64,000 nt of DNA. Source: Penelope pileata. Its lineage: Eukaryota; Chordata; Aves; Galliformes; Cracidae. The stretch spans positions 1,848,163-1,912,162 of the forward strand of contig WBMW01005871.1 in the NCBI GenBank assembly GCA_013396635.1, given 5' to 3'. Numbering within the stretch: the stretch's first letter is position 1; each line of letters starts with the position of its first letter. Shown here piece after piece: positions 42,701-57,700 of this stretch. The position numbers and the translations under genes were made by a program. Below the pieces are notes generated by a model. That model was given only the letters and a program-made list of their open reading frames with translations, made no database searches and had not been told where the DNA came from.

Positions 42701-45700
42701 GCTACCAATCTGACTTAAATCACAGAAGCCTTGTGCTATGCCACCTTTTACAGTGAGGATTATAACTGTGTTGTAACATCAGTTCTCAAAGATTTCAGTT
42801 AGACCTTCTTTCATACCAGAGATTACTTCTTTTCACTTTCTTCCTTCTTCCCCATGCTTACTACCATCAGTTTCTATTGTGTGTACAGGATTTGCCTACT
42901 GCAATTCTATGATACTCTTCTGCATTCTAAACAAAAATGTTCCCCCACATCTTACATTCCTTTTCTTCCCAAATGTAATACTGCACACATACTTCCTGCA
43001 CAGCAAGATATCTGGTCTTACATCCAAAACAGTGACAAAATACTTGCTAGCTGTCATCACTTGATTCGCCACCATCACAGTCTTATAAAGAGACAGGAGG
43101 TTATACATTAAGAGGAATCAATTTTGGCAATTAAAAGCCTTCGAATTCCACACACAGCTTTAAGTATAATTACTGGTTTGGATTACTTAAAAGTCAGTGA
43201 ATCAACCTCAGAAGATAGTTATTTTCAATCCACACTGGATTCAAGCTCTTGCCTACAAGAAGAACAATAGATATTCCATAAACCATCCTGTCCTTCAGTA
43301 TGTATCTTCTGAACGTACACTTACCACAAGAGGCAGGTTCATCAGAGCCATCAGCACAGTCTATTCCTTGATCACAGTACCAATGAGCAGGAATACAGCG
43401 TCCCGATGTACAGCGAAACTCACTATTTGTGCACGTCATTGAGACTGGAAGAAAAAGAAACCATCTATGACTTCATTCTTTCTGCTACCTTTCCAACTTA
43501 TTTTAAGTTGCTTTTGAGTCCATGTTATGCAAAAACATGACAGACTCCAAAAAAGAAAGAGAAAAAATTATGCTAGGAAAGATGCATTTTTGCAGCCTAT
43601 CTGCAAAGAGCTCTTTGTACAAACTAGCTTGATCTTTCTGTGCAAAAAATGGATTTCTCTCCTTATGTATATGTATCCGCTAATAAATAAAATTTGTTCT
43701 GCAAACAGGATATCACACAGCAATTGTAAATATGTTCTGTATTTATACTTAAGATTTGGGCACAAGAAGCTGAACACAGTCCAATGCACTAATTTCTCCA
43801 GCACCCTAAGCAGGTGGTAGGAGACTACATGTGGTGAAGTTTGTTAATTTCTTCAGTAGTTACTGATACTTTCCTGTACCCTCTGATGATTCCAAGATAC
43901 CAAAAAGGACCTAGCCTGGCCTTTTAACTGCATCTTCTATATGTCTTAATGATGGAAATCCAAAGCAATTAACATAATGTTCATGAATGTGTTAGCGCTT
44001 CTTTCATCTTCCATTCTCCATAGCTTTTCCATTTTTTTTGCCCTTCACCACTTCTCGATTTAAGTAATTCAGTAGTGATGGGACACAAAACAGTGGAAGG
44101 GAGAAAGTACACCTTGCACGAGCAGCACAGGGCTCATGTCTGTACATTTAGCCACTTTTTTTTGACATATAGAGGTCCATGCATAAAGGCTATCTTCTGA
44201 GTAGAAAAATTGTGGCATGGGTAATTCATAGCACGTAACTTTAGGGAAACCACTAAAAGCAAAAATAATCCACTCAAGCAATACTATAAATAAATCTTCT
44301 GAAAATATCCATTGTATTTTAGAAACAGATCTACAACATTCTAAATGAGAAAAGTACTACCTGTCTACTACCTAACCCAAACATCTAGCAAAGATACGTT
44401 GCTTTGTGATTCAAAGTGATTAAAAACTACACACTTTTGTACAATAGATGGAATCTACAATGAACAGTGGATCCTTTGTTAAGGCATACATAACTGCATG
44501 AAAGAGCTAAAAGAAATTACATTTGAGACTGTATCTAATTTTATTTGATCAGAGGGAAAATATCCTCATAATAAAGTTCCAAAAAAAGTCAATTCACTGT
44601 CATACTTAAGTGTCAATTATCTTATACATCATTAATCTTAAACATCATTTATGTTTTTACATAAATGGTACAGACAAGAATCAGCAAAATGAATGATCCC
44701 TCAAATACTGCACAAAAATGATGCAAAAAGTCTAGTAAAATTTCAAGCACAAGTTAGATGAACAAGCGTGAATAACACAATGCATATACTTCTTAATTCT
44801 TCGGTACTATAAAAGAGTAGTTGGAGTTATGACAAAGGTAAGGAGCATTGGAATAAACTAGCTAAATACAAGAAGGTAAGTGACCCTATTAACTTACCAC
44901 AATGAGTAGGGCTCTCATCACTCATATCTCCACAGTCATTGTCACCATCGCATAAATACGTCCGAGGAATGCAAATGTTTGTGCTTTGACATTTTGTAAA
45001 ACCAGACTGACAAGTGCGCTCCGCTTGAAGGAGGGGGGGGAAAAAAGCAAAAGTTAGTTCTCTATAGGGTTGTTTTTTTGGTTTTTGTTGTTGTTTTTTT
45101 TACATTAAACTGCATCTTATTGAAGCATACATACATAACACTGTCAAAGAGTCTGATCTTCTGCAATTCTGATCAATCCAGAGTGCATTTTGTCAGATAT
45201 TCTTCAGATCTAAGACTGTCAATGACTTAATGCCACCTTCACCCAAAAGCGACCAAAAGGCTTCAGAGTGGCTGAGCTAGTTTTAAGAATTCCCAGAGCT
45301 GAGACAGCTGCAGATGTACTCCACCCACTCTAAACAATACTAAATTAAAAGCAAAACAATACGGTATATATTTTCATTGCCATCTTCATCTTCAATAGTA
45401 AATAAAATCAGGTTTCTTTTGAAAATGTAAAAAGAAACGTGTAAATAACGCAAACCACTTTCCTCCCATTTCTGTTCAAATGCTACAGTGCACTCACACT
45501 GCTCATTCCATATGAAAACAATGAAGCCATTCCTTTTATTGATACAAGTGCTGTCAAAAATGTGATCAAAGAAATACATGCTAATGCTCAGAGGTAAGGG
45601 AATGTAAATTGACAGGCATTCTCACTGTAATGCCTGTATTTGCAATCAGCTGGTACTGTGTGAATCACCACACCAACTGTAAATGACTAATAGACCAGGA

Positions 45701-48700
45701 ATTTCAAATATTCAGATTTCACTGAGAATAAAAAAAAAAAAAAAGCTAAGTCACAAATAATATATTTCAAGAAATTGTGTTAAAAAAAATCTTCCCTAAG
45801 CATAGAATTTAATTTTAAGTTGAATAAATATGAATTATGCCAGTATAAAAGTCACAGTATTCACTCCTGATGATTAAATCTAGTAAAATTAACATAGCAT
45901 GCTATAAGGCATGCAGTAAAAATCTAACTTCAAGCTCCATATAATTCTGCAAAAACTTAGGTCCTGCATTCAATTCATCTCAAATAATCTTTTTGACATC
46001 AACCTAACATTAGGCATTCTTAGTATTTGCTGGGTCAAGACAAATTAAAACAGCAAATATTAAGATCTCAGAGTACTCTCAAAAACATCTTTCAAGGATT
46101 CAGTTTGCTTCAAAATAATGTAGAGCAGAACCTGTAATGTAAATAAAACACCTTTTATCCTTTTTCCTGCCCTTGTCATAATTCTTTTCACCCAAAGAGA
46201 TCTGCCGCCTCTTTGGTCTAAAGAGTCACACTCAAATACGCACTTAGTAATTTGGAGGAACTTACGGCAATTTCTCTCATCTGATGTGCCATTATCGTAA
46301 CAGTTGTTTACTCCATTGCAGACATACTGAAGAGATATACATCTTCCATTATTGCAAGTAAATTCTGTGTGGGAGTCACAAGTTCGGAATAAGCAGCCAA
46401 CCTCATCGCTATTGTCTCCACAGTCATTGTAGTGATCACAGCGGTAATGATAGGGCACACATCGCCCATTACCACAGGTAAAAGCTGTTGGCTGACAAGT
46501 ATGGAAAGCTGCACAAAATAAAAATATATTTTAAAAAAATTTAAAATGAAGAAGAAAATACATGGATAAGACATAATCTAAGTTCTCCGATAAAGTAGCA
46601 AATCAAATTACAATGCTTTTTACCTGCCAGGGCAAACACAGCTGCAAAACGTACTGCATGAAAAGTAAAATACATATTTGAATTAAACAAAGTAGAAATT
46701 GTGTATACATGATATAAAGTTAGTACAATAGAACTCCCGGATTCTAGGGCAAATTACTTGCTATTCAGACCTAATGACCTCTACAAGCAAGCAAGCAAGG
46801 GATCATTTCCAAACTACGGGCACAAGATCCACAATCATATAGTCATACAAGTGATAGAAAATACTGTACAGCCAGGACAGAGGCTGTGTCACTTTCTCAT
46901 GCAGTTATTTTAAATGCTTACCACACACACTCTCCAACTCATCACTGCCATCACCACAGTCATTGTCATTGTCGCATTTCCATCGCTCTGAGATACAACG
47001 CCCATTCAGGCATGTGAAGAAACCAGCGTCACACCTGGTACCGTTATCCACAATGCAGTGCTTGTTATTATTGGCTAAATACCAGCGACCTTCAGACGGG
47101 CACTGACATTCTGCACCAGCTGGACCTACATTTGTATTTGACAATTAATATTGATGCTTTAGATAGGGTTCTCTTAAACTGTTCACAGTTCTAACACTGG
47201 AAAATGCAACTTAATGAAATCCTTGTGACTCCTGTAAGACCTGCCTGCTTAGATAGAAGCGTGGCTACTTAGCCAGATTTTTATCTCCGTTAAGCATATA
47301 CGGACCCACTGAAACCCAGGAGAGTTATTTTAGAGCTCCCTAGAGAAATTGAGATCAGAAGTCGGAGCACCTAAATAACTGCTTGCTGTCCAAATAATTT
47401 TTGAGGGGCAGCAAGATGGTCTCTGACACTTTCAAATATCGGAGCTACATCAGCTGAGATTGATGCATTCCTCAAAATGTGATAAAAAGTATTTATTCAA
47501 TATATATTCCTAAGGTAGCCATATGCTGCTGAGCTCATTTCACATCCTGCCTCAGAGGAAATAAAAGTTAAAATCTAAGAAAAAAAAAAATGTTTTGGCA
47601 AAGTACTGTGACCCTGAATGGCAATCATTTTGATTGCATTATATAAATAAAATAATTATTAAACATTTAGGAATACTAAGAAGTATTTTAGCTGTCCCCA
47701 TACGACTAAATCTTGCTGTACTGTGATTTCTAATACAGACAACACTAACAGCTTACAGTCATTAAGCATAATAGCTTACCTGGTGCACAAATGTGACTGC
47801 AACCACCATTGAACTGGTTGCAAGGGTTGGTACACTGCTGTTGCTTACTTTTTGCCCAGACATGAATATCCATTGGTCTTTGTGGAAGATTCATGATCAT
47901 TACAATTTGATCTGAACCATCATACTTATTAGCTCGGTAAATGCTTCGTGTGTTCCAGTCCGTCCAATATATGTGCTGATCAAACAATGTCATTGCAAAT
48001 GGATGTAGAGCAGTGCTAACAATTACCTCACGATTCGTACCAGTGAGAGTACATCGCTCAATCTTTTGCCTAAAATAATAAAGAAATAACAACATATAAG
48101 AAGAAGTCTTTCAACTTCGATATAAAGCCATGCCCTAACTAGTCCTGCAACTGCTATTCACCATTTCAGTCATGCTCAGTAATGTAGGGGGGTATAAGTT
48201 AAGAATCTCCAGTTTTCCAGAATATGACTTCAATAGAGATGCAGATGAGTAGCTCTGCCATACTGATACAGTACTGCACTTGAATTAATAACATCATGAG
48301 TTGAAATGTTTAAAAAAATTATTCTAATGAGCTAAAATGAATGCAAAACTTCATTAGGAGCACTGCCATTCTTTGAGCATCTAGTACGCCTGCTAATACC
48401 TGTCCCTCTGAAGAGGGGTAAAGGACCGCTTTAAGAAAAAGAGGACCCATCTCCCCTGCACTTGAAAGTGAGAACACAGAAGACTTCAGTTCAAGTATCT
48501 GCTACCCTATCTCCCATGAACTAGAATCTAAAACAGAATGCCTCATCTGACATTCTGCATCTGTAACGGATTCTTAGGATAGAGGGACCCATTCCAGGTT
48601 CCCTGCACACAGATGAATCCATGTAAGGATGCCTTCCTTCCAGAAGATCTCATGGAGGCACAGACCATAAGAGTTGTTACATTACAGACATTTTTCTGTC

Positions 48701-51700
48701 AAAGCAGCAGAGAAGAAGCCTGCAAAGGTACTGCTATTCTGAAGGAATCAGAGGAGAAAAGCCTGATTGCTGCAGTGATTTCTCAAAGAACTTAGGTGAA
48801 TTTGAATAGACGCAAACTAAATTATTTTTAAAAGCTTTCCTGCTGATGGCAAAAATGCTGGTGGCCTACATTGAAGGGTAGGGTTCTGTCTGGTTGGCAA
48901 AAGCAAGAACTTGCTGTGAAATTCCACAGATGACAGCTATGTAAAAAGTGCACTGGGACTATATGCATAGGCAAAATGCTTAGAAAAGCAATGAGTTGAA
49001 AGTAAGACAAATGCCATAAAGCACTGAACTAAATCTGCCCTGTGACATCACAAAACTTGTTGACATTGTGTTGCTATCAAGTATTTCTTAATATTATATG
49101 ATACAAATTATCAAATTTAATTGAAATGCTGAAAACAGAAACAAAAAGAGAAAACATAAATAACAGACCTATTCAAATCAAATGAATGCAAATCAACAAC
49201 TATGTTATCAATACATACAGATTTGCATCAGCCCAGTATAGCTGCTGTTCTTCATAGTCCAGGGTAAGCCCATTTGGCCATACCAGATCGGTGCTTACAA
49301 TGGGTGTTCTGAAGTTTCCTCCAAGTGTAGCTCGTTCTATCTTTGCACTGGAGCTCCAGTCAGTCCAGTACATATACCTGTCAGTAACATGATTGCAAAG
49401 TTAAATGTTTAGCAGAGAAAGTTTACAGAGCTCATAAATGCCCTAGCATATCTCCACCCTGGTGTCACCAACTGAACTGTGGAGTGTAGAAGTAGGGGAA
49501 AATAACTTCTTCCTCTATTTTATCTCACATTTACAAGGGAATCTCCTAGCAGGAATCACTAGGCCCCACTGGAGTGAACTTCAGAAAAGTGTTTCCAGTT
49601 CCTGCGAGAATCCAGTAGAGTCAAATATTCTTTCTTATCTTTCTTCATTTGAAATAAGAGTGTAACACTGCCCCCCAGCCTCTAAGAGATGTTATACCCT
49701 TTGTTTCTCTGCCTTACACAGCAGATGGAGGATAACTGGTTGTTTGATAAACACCTGCTTTGAAAGTCATTCTCATTTAACAACACAATACCTGGCTCCT
49801 AACCCCACTTAGAGGAGCCTCATGCAGAACATATTCATAAATGTTCTAAAATCTGAAGAAAATTAAAATCTCCATGGCTGAGATCAGCTCCAGTACTTAA
49901 AGAGAGTTAGATCTAGGACAATTATGCGTGGCTTGAATTTAGGGCTTAAAACAGGAAACGTCTGGTAGTCTTTATCAAAGCCCAAACTACAGTTTAACCT
50001 GCAATCAAGATAAGGCATACGAAGTGCAACACATACCCTCTGCAGGGATCTAATACTACAGCTCTCGGACGTGGAACCCGGGCAATCACGGTGCGGTTAG
50101 AGCCATCCACAGCCATTGAGCTGATAGTCTGATTGAGGTAGTCACTGTAGTAAACTCTGTTATTGATCCAATCAAAGGCTATGCCATCTGGAGTCCCCAG
50201 GTCTTACACACATGCAAATACACAAACAAAACAATTCAGTATAGGTTTCTGAGACACTGCAATACTCTTTGTCTCTTAAAATGTATCAACAACAAGCTTT
50301 CCTTGAAATATCATTGGTGTCAATGCAAATCTGTCCATTTAAAAATCTAAAGAACTAATACTTCAGAATTCCATAGTCCTGTGTGTACAGTAGGGTCAAA
50401 AAGAACTTTCTCCTCTTGTAAACTTAAGCACTGACTGCTCTTCTTCAAGAAGTAACGGGAATCATCCCTCACTCCATTCTGTATGTTCAAAGAGCATCAA
50501 AATGGGCAGAGGTAGATAAATAGCAGACATCGTTCTGCCCTTATTTTGTACTCTAGGGAAACCCAGATACTACGATAGATCGTGTCACAGAATAGAGGAC
50601 AGCGATAGCAGACTTCAAAATGTAAACCCTTCTAGAAGGCACAGTTCCACACTACCCTTACCTGCAAAGCGTGCTGACATAAGAACCTAAGCTGTCCATC
50701 AGTTCAACATACTCACACAGTTCAACCTAACAAGCACTAGGAATGATTGCTGGGTTTCTCAAACTCAGCCTGCTAGTCAACTCATTTTCTCTCTGAACTC
50801 TGCTTTATCGCACTTCTGGCTCACTAAATGTCCTCCTCAATCTGGCCTGTTACCTTGCTTCCCTCATCCCACTCTGTGCTGAAGATCTGCCACAGGGTTG
50901 TTTGATTGGCAGCAAAGAACAAGTCAGAGGACAAACTGGACATTGTCTAGAATCATAATTCAAAACTTTTTAACAAACAAACACTACAATTATCATTATC
51001 TGCTATCATTACAGGCATTAAACTCATATAGTTTGTCTTTTTATACTGATAATTTCATAATACCTTTCTGTATCCCTATGGTACTTTCTGCAATTTCAAA
51101 ACTACTGAAAGTACATACCAATATTTAACCAGTTTTATACTTCCTTGTCATTATCAAGACGCAATAAGACTCTCAGAGGAGGAAAATACTGAGCAGAATA
51201 GACAAAATGAGCATTCTAACAGTTATCTTAATCTTAACTGGTCTACCTTGACCATTAGCATAAATACACCTGCTGAGCTAATGCTAGGTGCTGCAGTCCT
51301 TGTTTTCCAGTCTCTGATCATTTTGAATCACAGTTCAGTGCACTTACCAGATGCAACTACAATTGGAGTGCCAATTCCTGAGTAAATATTAATGTAACTG
51401 ATTCTTCCTGTCCCTGAAGGATAACTTTGTGTAAAATATATTCGGTTGTTTACACTGTCAAAATCCAGGGCCACTGCAGTTCTTAACACGTTGACTGTGC
51501 GGAAAGGAGGACTGTGATTTTCAGGATCCAGGTGGATACTTCTGAGGGCATTCTCAAGGGCAAAAATCAAGTAATCATCTGTTGAAATGGAACATCTCTT
51601 GCCATCACTGCCCAGTGTTCCAAAGGCACAACCACATCTGGGTGTTTGCAGATCAGGCAGGGCAAAACACAGATGGGAACAGCCTCCGTTGTCATCCAAA

Positions 51701-54700
51701 CAAGGATTGTTGTTGATGTCAAGGGGTGAAAGTGACTGAAAATGACTGTTGTAAATGGTAACATCCCTTAGCCAATTAATGTTGTCTCGTATTACTGTTG
51801 GTTGATCGGTATTGCCTGGCTCCTTGCTGGCTTGAAAGACTTTTTTCAGGTTTCGATCCACCCAGATCATAGAATTCCCAAAGACAGTGATACCATATGG
51901 AGTTGGATAGCGACTGCCATAACGCACAATTTCAACATCACCACCATCAGGCTGAATTCTTGCAATCATATCTAAGGAATCATCTACCCAGTAAATGTAG
52001 CCATTGCTGTGATCTATGGCCAACCCACGAGGTGTGACGATGCCCTCAGATACCAGAACTGTTCTGTTGGTGCAGTCAAGAAATGCACGTTCGATCTTCG
52101 GATTCTGTCCATAATCTGCCCAGAAGAGGTATCTGTTTTTTGGATCTACTACTATGTGTCTTGGCATATCTATGGTAGTTTTAAGCAGAACACGGCGATA
52201 AGTTTTGTTTAAACGTAAAACTTCTATAAAAGTCTCTGTCAGGAATGCATTTGTAAAATAAAGATTTCCTGTATTTAAAAAATCAGGAAAAAAGAAAAAA
52301 ACAAAGCAGAATGACAAAAGTTAATACATAGTGTCACCACCTGAGAATCATAACCTGATAAATTATTAGTATTTTAGAGCTGCCTTTGGCTTGCACTTCC
52401 TCACTCATATCTTTACCTTTTACAACATACAACCATTACATTTGTATTGTGGCACAGCCCTGTATGAAGTAACTATTTCAAGTGTATACAGTAGATGATT
52501 ATTCTAAAATCTCTCCCAACTAGCCTATAAACCTTCAGAAGAACTTTTGTGAAACATGCGTATCGTATGCATATGTACAAAACTGAACTATTACTGGCAG
52601 TGTTCAGCTATTTAAGAGTTGATGAACACTTTCCACAAAGTTAGCATTTGAACTAATGTCTAATGTTTGCTTAGACAGAAATGGGGACTGTGAAAGGGAA
52701 AAGTTCAGAGAAAGTATTTATTCTGCTTTCTTTACTTTTCAGTAAAATTTATAGGATTTCGATACAACATTGTGAGGGTACACGAAAAGTCTTTCCTATC
52801 AATAATATCATCAGACAACTTTTGTGCACTCTCTTCTGGTACGTATGTTTCACTACGGTAATAAAATGCAGCAGTATACTGATAACAGCTACTTAGGAAT
52901 GCAGAAGCAAGAAAAGAATGCTAAGAAAAATATGAAGGCATCAGGTGAGAAAAGGCTCTATACATTTACCCTGTTTATCATTCTATACTGATGTCCTATA
53001 CCAAAAGGCAGGCAAACATTCACTTAAGACATTACTTGCTTTTGTTTCAAAATTAAACAGTTAAAGTCATATATGATTTCCATTCAGAATATTTCCTTTT
53101 AAGATCTGTTTACGTAAGTCCAAAAGTTTTACAGTGCATAAAGAATAACATTCTTCTAAATTCAGCTACGCTTACCTGCTACCCAGTCAACTGCAATGCC
53201 ACGGATTCCATTTCGTCCTATTCCGTTTGTAACAACATTTCTAAAATAAGAACCATCGGGTTTAATTTTACGTATTGCATTCTGAGAAGAAACTGTGCTA
53301 CTGAAATCACACCAGTAAATGAAACCGGAAGGCATGTGGACATCCACGTGAAGCGCATTTCGTCCTGAAATGTTTTGAATAGTAATTAATCATCTTCAAT
53401 ATAAACTAACTGAAATAATTTCCTCTTGCTATGATTTTCACATACCTCTTCCTGCTAGAGGAACCATGGCTTCAGAGTGATCAGATGTCTCTAAACTAAA
53501 TCCTTTAATCGCAGAAAGCATGGAAACAATTACAAATGAACTGTACGGAGAACAGGTTCTGTTATCAGGATTTAGCTGAAAGCCAGTAGCACAGGCACAG
53601 GAGAATAATCCACCAGGTACAGGTAGGCAAAGTTGTTGGCAAACTCCAATATTATTACTGCAACCATTTGAGGAACCAGCAGAATCTGTGAAACGAAGAT
53701 ATGGCAACACAAAAATCTGAGCTGTATCATCACAAACACCTGCAGATATACAACCAAATCCATATGCTAGCACAGTATTAACAAATAGAAAGATCTTAAC
53801 TGCCATTTAAGCACCTACGTGTCAGTAATCAATTTGCTGGTTTTTTTCATTTAAGATAAATGGGTCCAAGAATCAGAAAAAACATACATAAATTTGAAGC
53901 TAAAGTAACAGAATTTGTTATTTTGTCAATTTTACATTGATGATATTTTAGTAAAACTTCTCAATAGATGCCTTAACATGACAGCAGAACACCTCTTTAA
54001 CAAAACCAGGTAAATGCTTCTGACACATCAATTTGTTTTGAAAGAATATGTATTCTGACCCTAATGGGTGCTTGAGCTTTCACGGGTTGGAAATCTTGAA
54101 ATACCTCTGTAGCAAATACTCACTGTCTCTGTAATACACTCGTAGGCACTTCAGTCTTGGGACATTGTCTCTCAGTACTACTTTGTTTGCTCCAGTAAAC
54201 TTGTCAACCCGTTCAATAACTTCATAATCTCGATCAGTATAGTACAGAAAGGTATCATACACAGCAATTCCCCATGGATGAGAAAGATGAACCACCAGAG
54301 TCACACGATTTGTACCATCCACATTGCCTTTCTCAATCTAAGAAATCAATTTAAAGCTTAACATTACACTTTTTATAATAATGTAAGTTCTATGTTAGAA
54401 TGCAAAATTAAAATTCAACATGTCTCTTCATGGATACATTCTTTATGTACCGTCCATAGATAGGAAGAAAAGGGTCAGCAGGATGCTAAGAATGATTTGT
54501 TTCTTCATTCAAATCATCATTTATTTTTAAAGGTAAGCAGTAACAACTTTTATTCAGATTTTGCTTGGTTCTGCAATTACCAGTTACATGAGTAAACTGA
54601 AGTAACTGAATCACTCTTGGGAATCATGGACACACAGAAAGATAAACAGGTAACACAGCAACTATTAAAAAAATATCACCCACCACTCCTGTGCTTGTGA

Positions 54701-57700
54701 CAGCCCAGTATAACTTTTGTTCCTTAATGTCAATGGTAATGAACTCTACATGATCAAGGTTGCCAGTAAAGAGGGTTTGTATGCCTGATCCATCCATGCT
54801 TGCACTGGCAACCTTTGCTGGGACTCCACTGTCAGTTCCATGGTCTGTCCAATACAGCTTCCTGTAACACAGGAACACATTATCACAGCTATTAGCAAAG
54901 CTGGCGAGGGAGATCAACGGCCCATAGTCAAGAAAGCATATGCTTAAATCCATCTTCGTCGTCAACCAAATACTTTGGCACGTGACGAACAGAGATCACT
55001 TTGAACTGAACCTCAAAAAAAAAGAGCTCTTGTTTTAGAAGAACACACACTGCTTGTAAAACCATTTTTAGAAATTCAGACACTCTCCTGTATCACCCAC
55101 CATACTGTCAGCAGGTACACTCAGCAGATTATTAGAAGTATTATAAGTAGGCAGGAAAATAATAATTCTGTTTCACAGATTGTTGCAAAGTTTCAACCGT
55201 AAGTTTTGGTTCCAATTTGGAATTAAAACTGCAAGTTTAAAAAATCAATTAACTAGCTCTGAGGAATATATACACTGTTGCTGCCTCAGTTGCTGAAGAA
55301 CAGCTAGGGCACATGGTAGACAGACTCCATAGTAGGGACAAAAAGACAGGCATTGATTTTTCTGAAAGCCTGCCAGGTCACCAGCAGAACAGTCTCATTA
55401 TTAACCTGGTCCTATGGGACACTGTGATTTTGAAAAAAAAATCATCATATTGCACTTTTGAGTACTTTGTTGGAATAAATAAATAAATACAGCTCTATTC
55501 ATTCCATTTGCAGACTAATGTGTAGGGTTCCCGTCCAGAGAAAGAACAGTAAAATGTTTTTTAGTACCATGACATTTAACATCTGAGATTTTTCCCATTT
55601 AGTGTTGTCTTTATTATCAACAGGCTTCAAAATAGAAATCACAAGATATTAATAAAGACTTAATAATTCTCTTTACTCTGGATTCTCATTTTACAGAGAT
55701 TTTTTTTCCACAGTCACACTCTGAGATCCTTATTAATTGGAAAAAAATAAGAATATTAACATATAAGTATATGGTAAACTAAGAATGGACATCCATGCAA
55801 CAATTTAAGTAGTCATGCAATGATTTTCTATCCCTTCGAAAGAATAAATTGTGTACAAATAGAAAAAAAAAATGTGAAATCCAGGATTGAAGCTAAAGAC
55901 ACTAGAAATCAAGAAAAATGTAGAAAGCATACTCAAGTGCAAATACAACTGCAATTTTAGCAATTTACCCTCTTGCTGGATCAACTGTCAAACCAATCGG
56001 TGTGCCAGCTCCTAGAGAGGTACCATCATTCGTAATCAGAGTTTTCCTGTACATTACTTCACCGTGCAGCTTCAGGACCTGTGCAAACATTGAACTTATC
56101 AAAGCATGTAATACAGAACTTAGGACAGATTTTCAAAGAACAGGAAGGAAGCCTAAATCCATCAACAGTTGAAACTGCAGAAAACTTTCTCAAACACTAT
56201 GAAGAAAAGGTGCATTGGTACTCTAAAATTATTTCTTCTCACACATGCAGCCCTTGAAGAAAAATGCTTGCAGCCCAAACCTGCCTATGTTAATAAATAA
56301 GTATCCTAGGTAAAAAAAAAAAACTAGCTACTCTTTCAACTTCCATTATGTCTTTATAGTATTACAGGCTGAAGGAGTTGATAAAATGCTGATTTAAAAA
56401 GTATTATCTTGTATTTGTTTAAATTAGATAATTTAACACTCTGTATTTTAGGACACGGAAATTCACGACTTGACTTATTCAGATTCATCACTGTATTACA
56501 TATTGCTTATCCTCTATTGCCCTGCTCTAAATGGCAGTTTTATTCTTCCCATATTATCAGACTGCTAATCTCCAGGAAGCTATGTAATATGATAGCAGAA
56601 CACTGGGGAGTGGATCTTACTGCATTCTATGGTGACATTCCTTTACTGCCAGAACCAATGTGTTCAGATCTTTGACTTGAAGTGAAAATAATAAAAAAAA
56701 GTAATAGTAACTACTGTACTAGGGAAGCTTGTGTGTCAAACACCAGAAGCCCACTGACTTGAAGAAAAACAGATCCACTCACAAATAAAGTTCCCAGAAT
56801 ATATTGCTTTTAAAATCTTTTTGACTACATGCAAATCTAGGTTTGATTCTTCAAGCATGTAAATCACTTTTCTTCATAGTATTTATCTGCTTTTAAAAAA
56901 ATAAGTCTAATTTCTCATTTTCACAAAACATTAGTTCTAATTTCAAATTGTATACACAGTTGCAAACTACCCAGACTGTTAGTTTTCAATTGTCCTTCTT
57001 AAAATAATCACCTCAATTGACTGTGTTCCTGGGTTACTGTAGTAAAGGTTTCCAGATATCCAGTCCAATGCTAGGCCAAAAGGAGCACCAATAACAGCTG
57101 ATGGAGCAAAAACTGTCCTGTTAGATCCATCTGACCTCACTCTGTGAATTTCACCCTTGAAAAAATGATAACAGAAGTGAAAAACATCCAGAGCAGTTTC
57201 ACTAAGAACAAACAAACATAAGAAAATCTGATTTATTCAAACTATGTGAGCAGATACTTTATATTACAATCTTAGCAAAAATGAAAATTCAGTAGTGATA
57301 AAGGATTTTTATATGCCCAATGCATAACCATGGTAAAAACATTATTGCAAATCATAGTTGTACAGTGTAAAGCAGCGTTATAGTTCATCAAAATCAAAGT
57401 GATTCACATAAATAAAATGGCCTGAACTACTTTTAGGCTATATACAGTCACACTTCTGTAATTTGTACTTTATTATCAAAAGATTTTTACCAGGATACCT
57501 CATTTAGCCATCCTGAATACACCTGAGATTTAATAAAGGAAAATGGTGTTTTCTATAAGCATAAATACATAAGAAACAAATTTTTAATAAGCTGTAATAG
57601 CAATAATCAAAACTGAGATTATCCCTGCTGTTTTCTTCATAATGATGACCTCTGAAATTATAACTTACAGCTTCCAGGCTCAAAAGCATTAGCTACAGCA

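Larger units (their letters stand above)
48070..51347 (-). other. LRP2 introns around W10-W11
   Basis: Introns 48070-49218, 49378-50036 and 50203-51347. Ordinary sequence with short spurious frames. Nothing I can name. Confidence 0.45.
52269..57011 (-). other. LRP2 introns around W4-W8
   Basis: Introns 52269-53175, 53686-54123, 54338-54683, 54862-55968 and 56079-57011. AT-rich, no recognised repeats or additional exons. Confidence 0.45.

Noticed and set aside
43045..43100. Possible extra exon near GCCACCATCACAGTC
   Set aside because: W16 and W17 already join in frame with complete LA repeats, and no module fits here.
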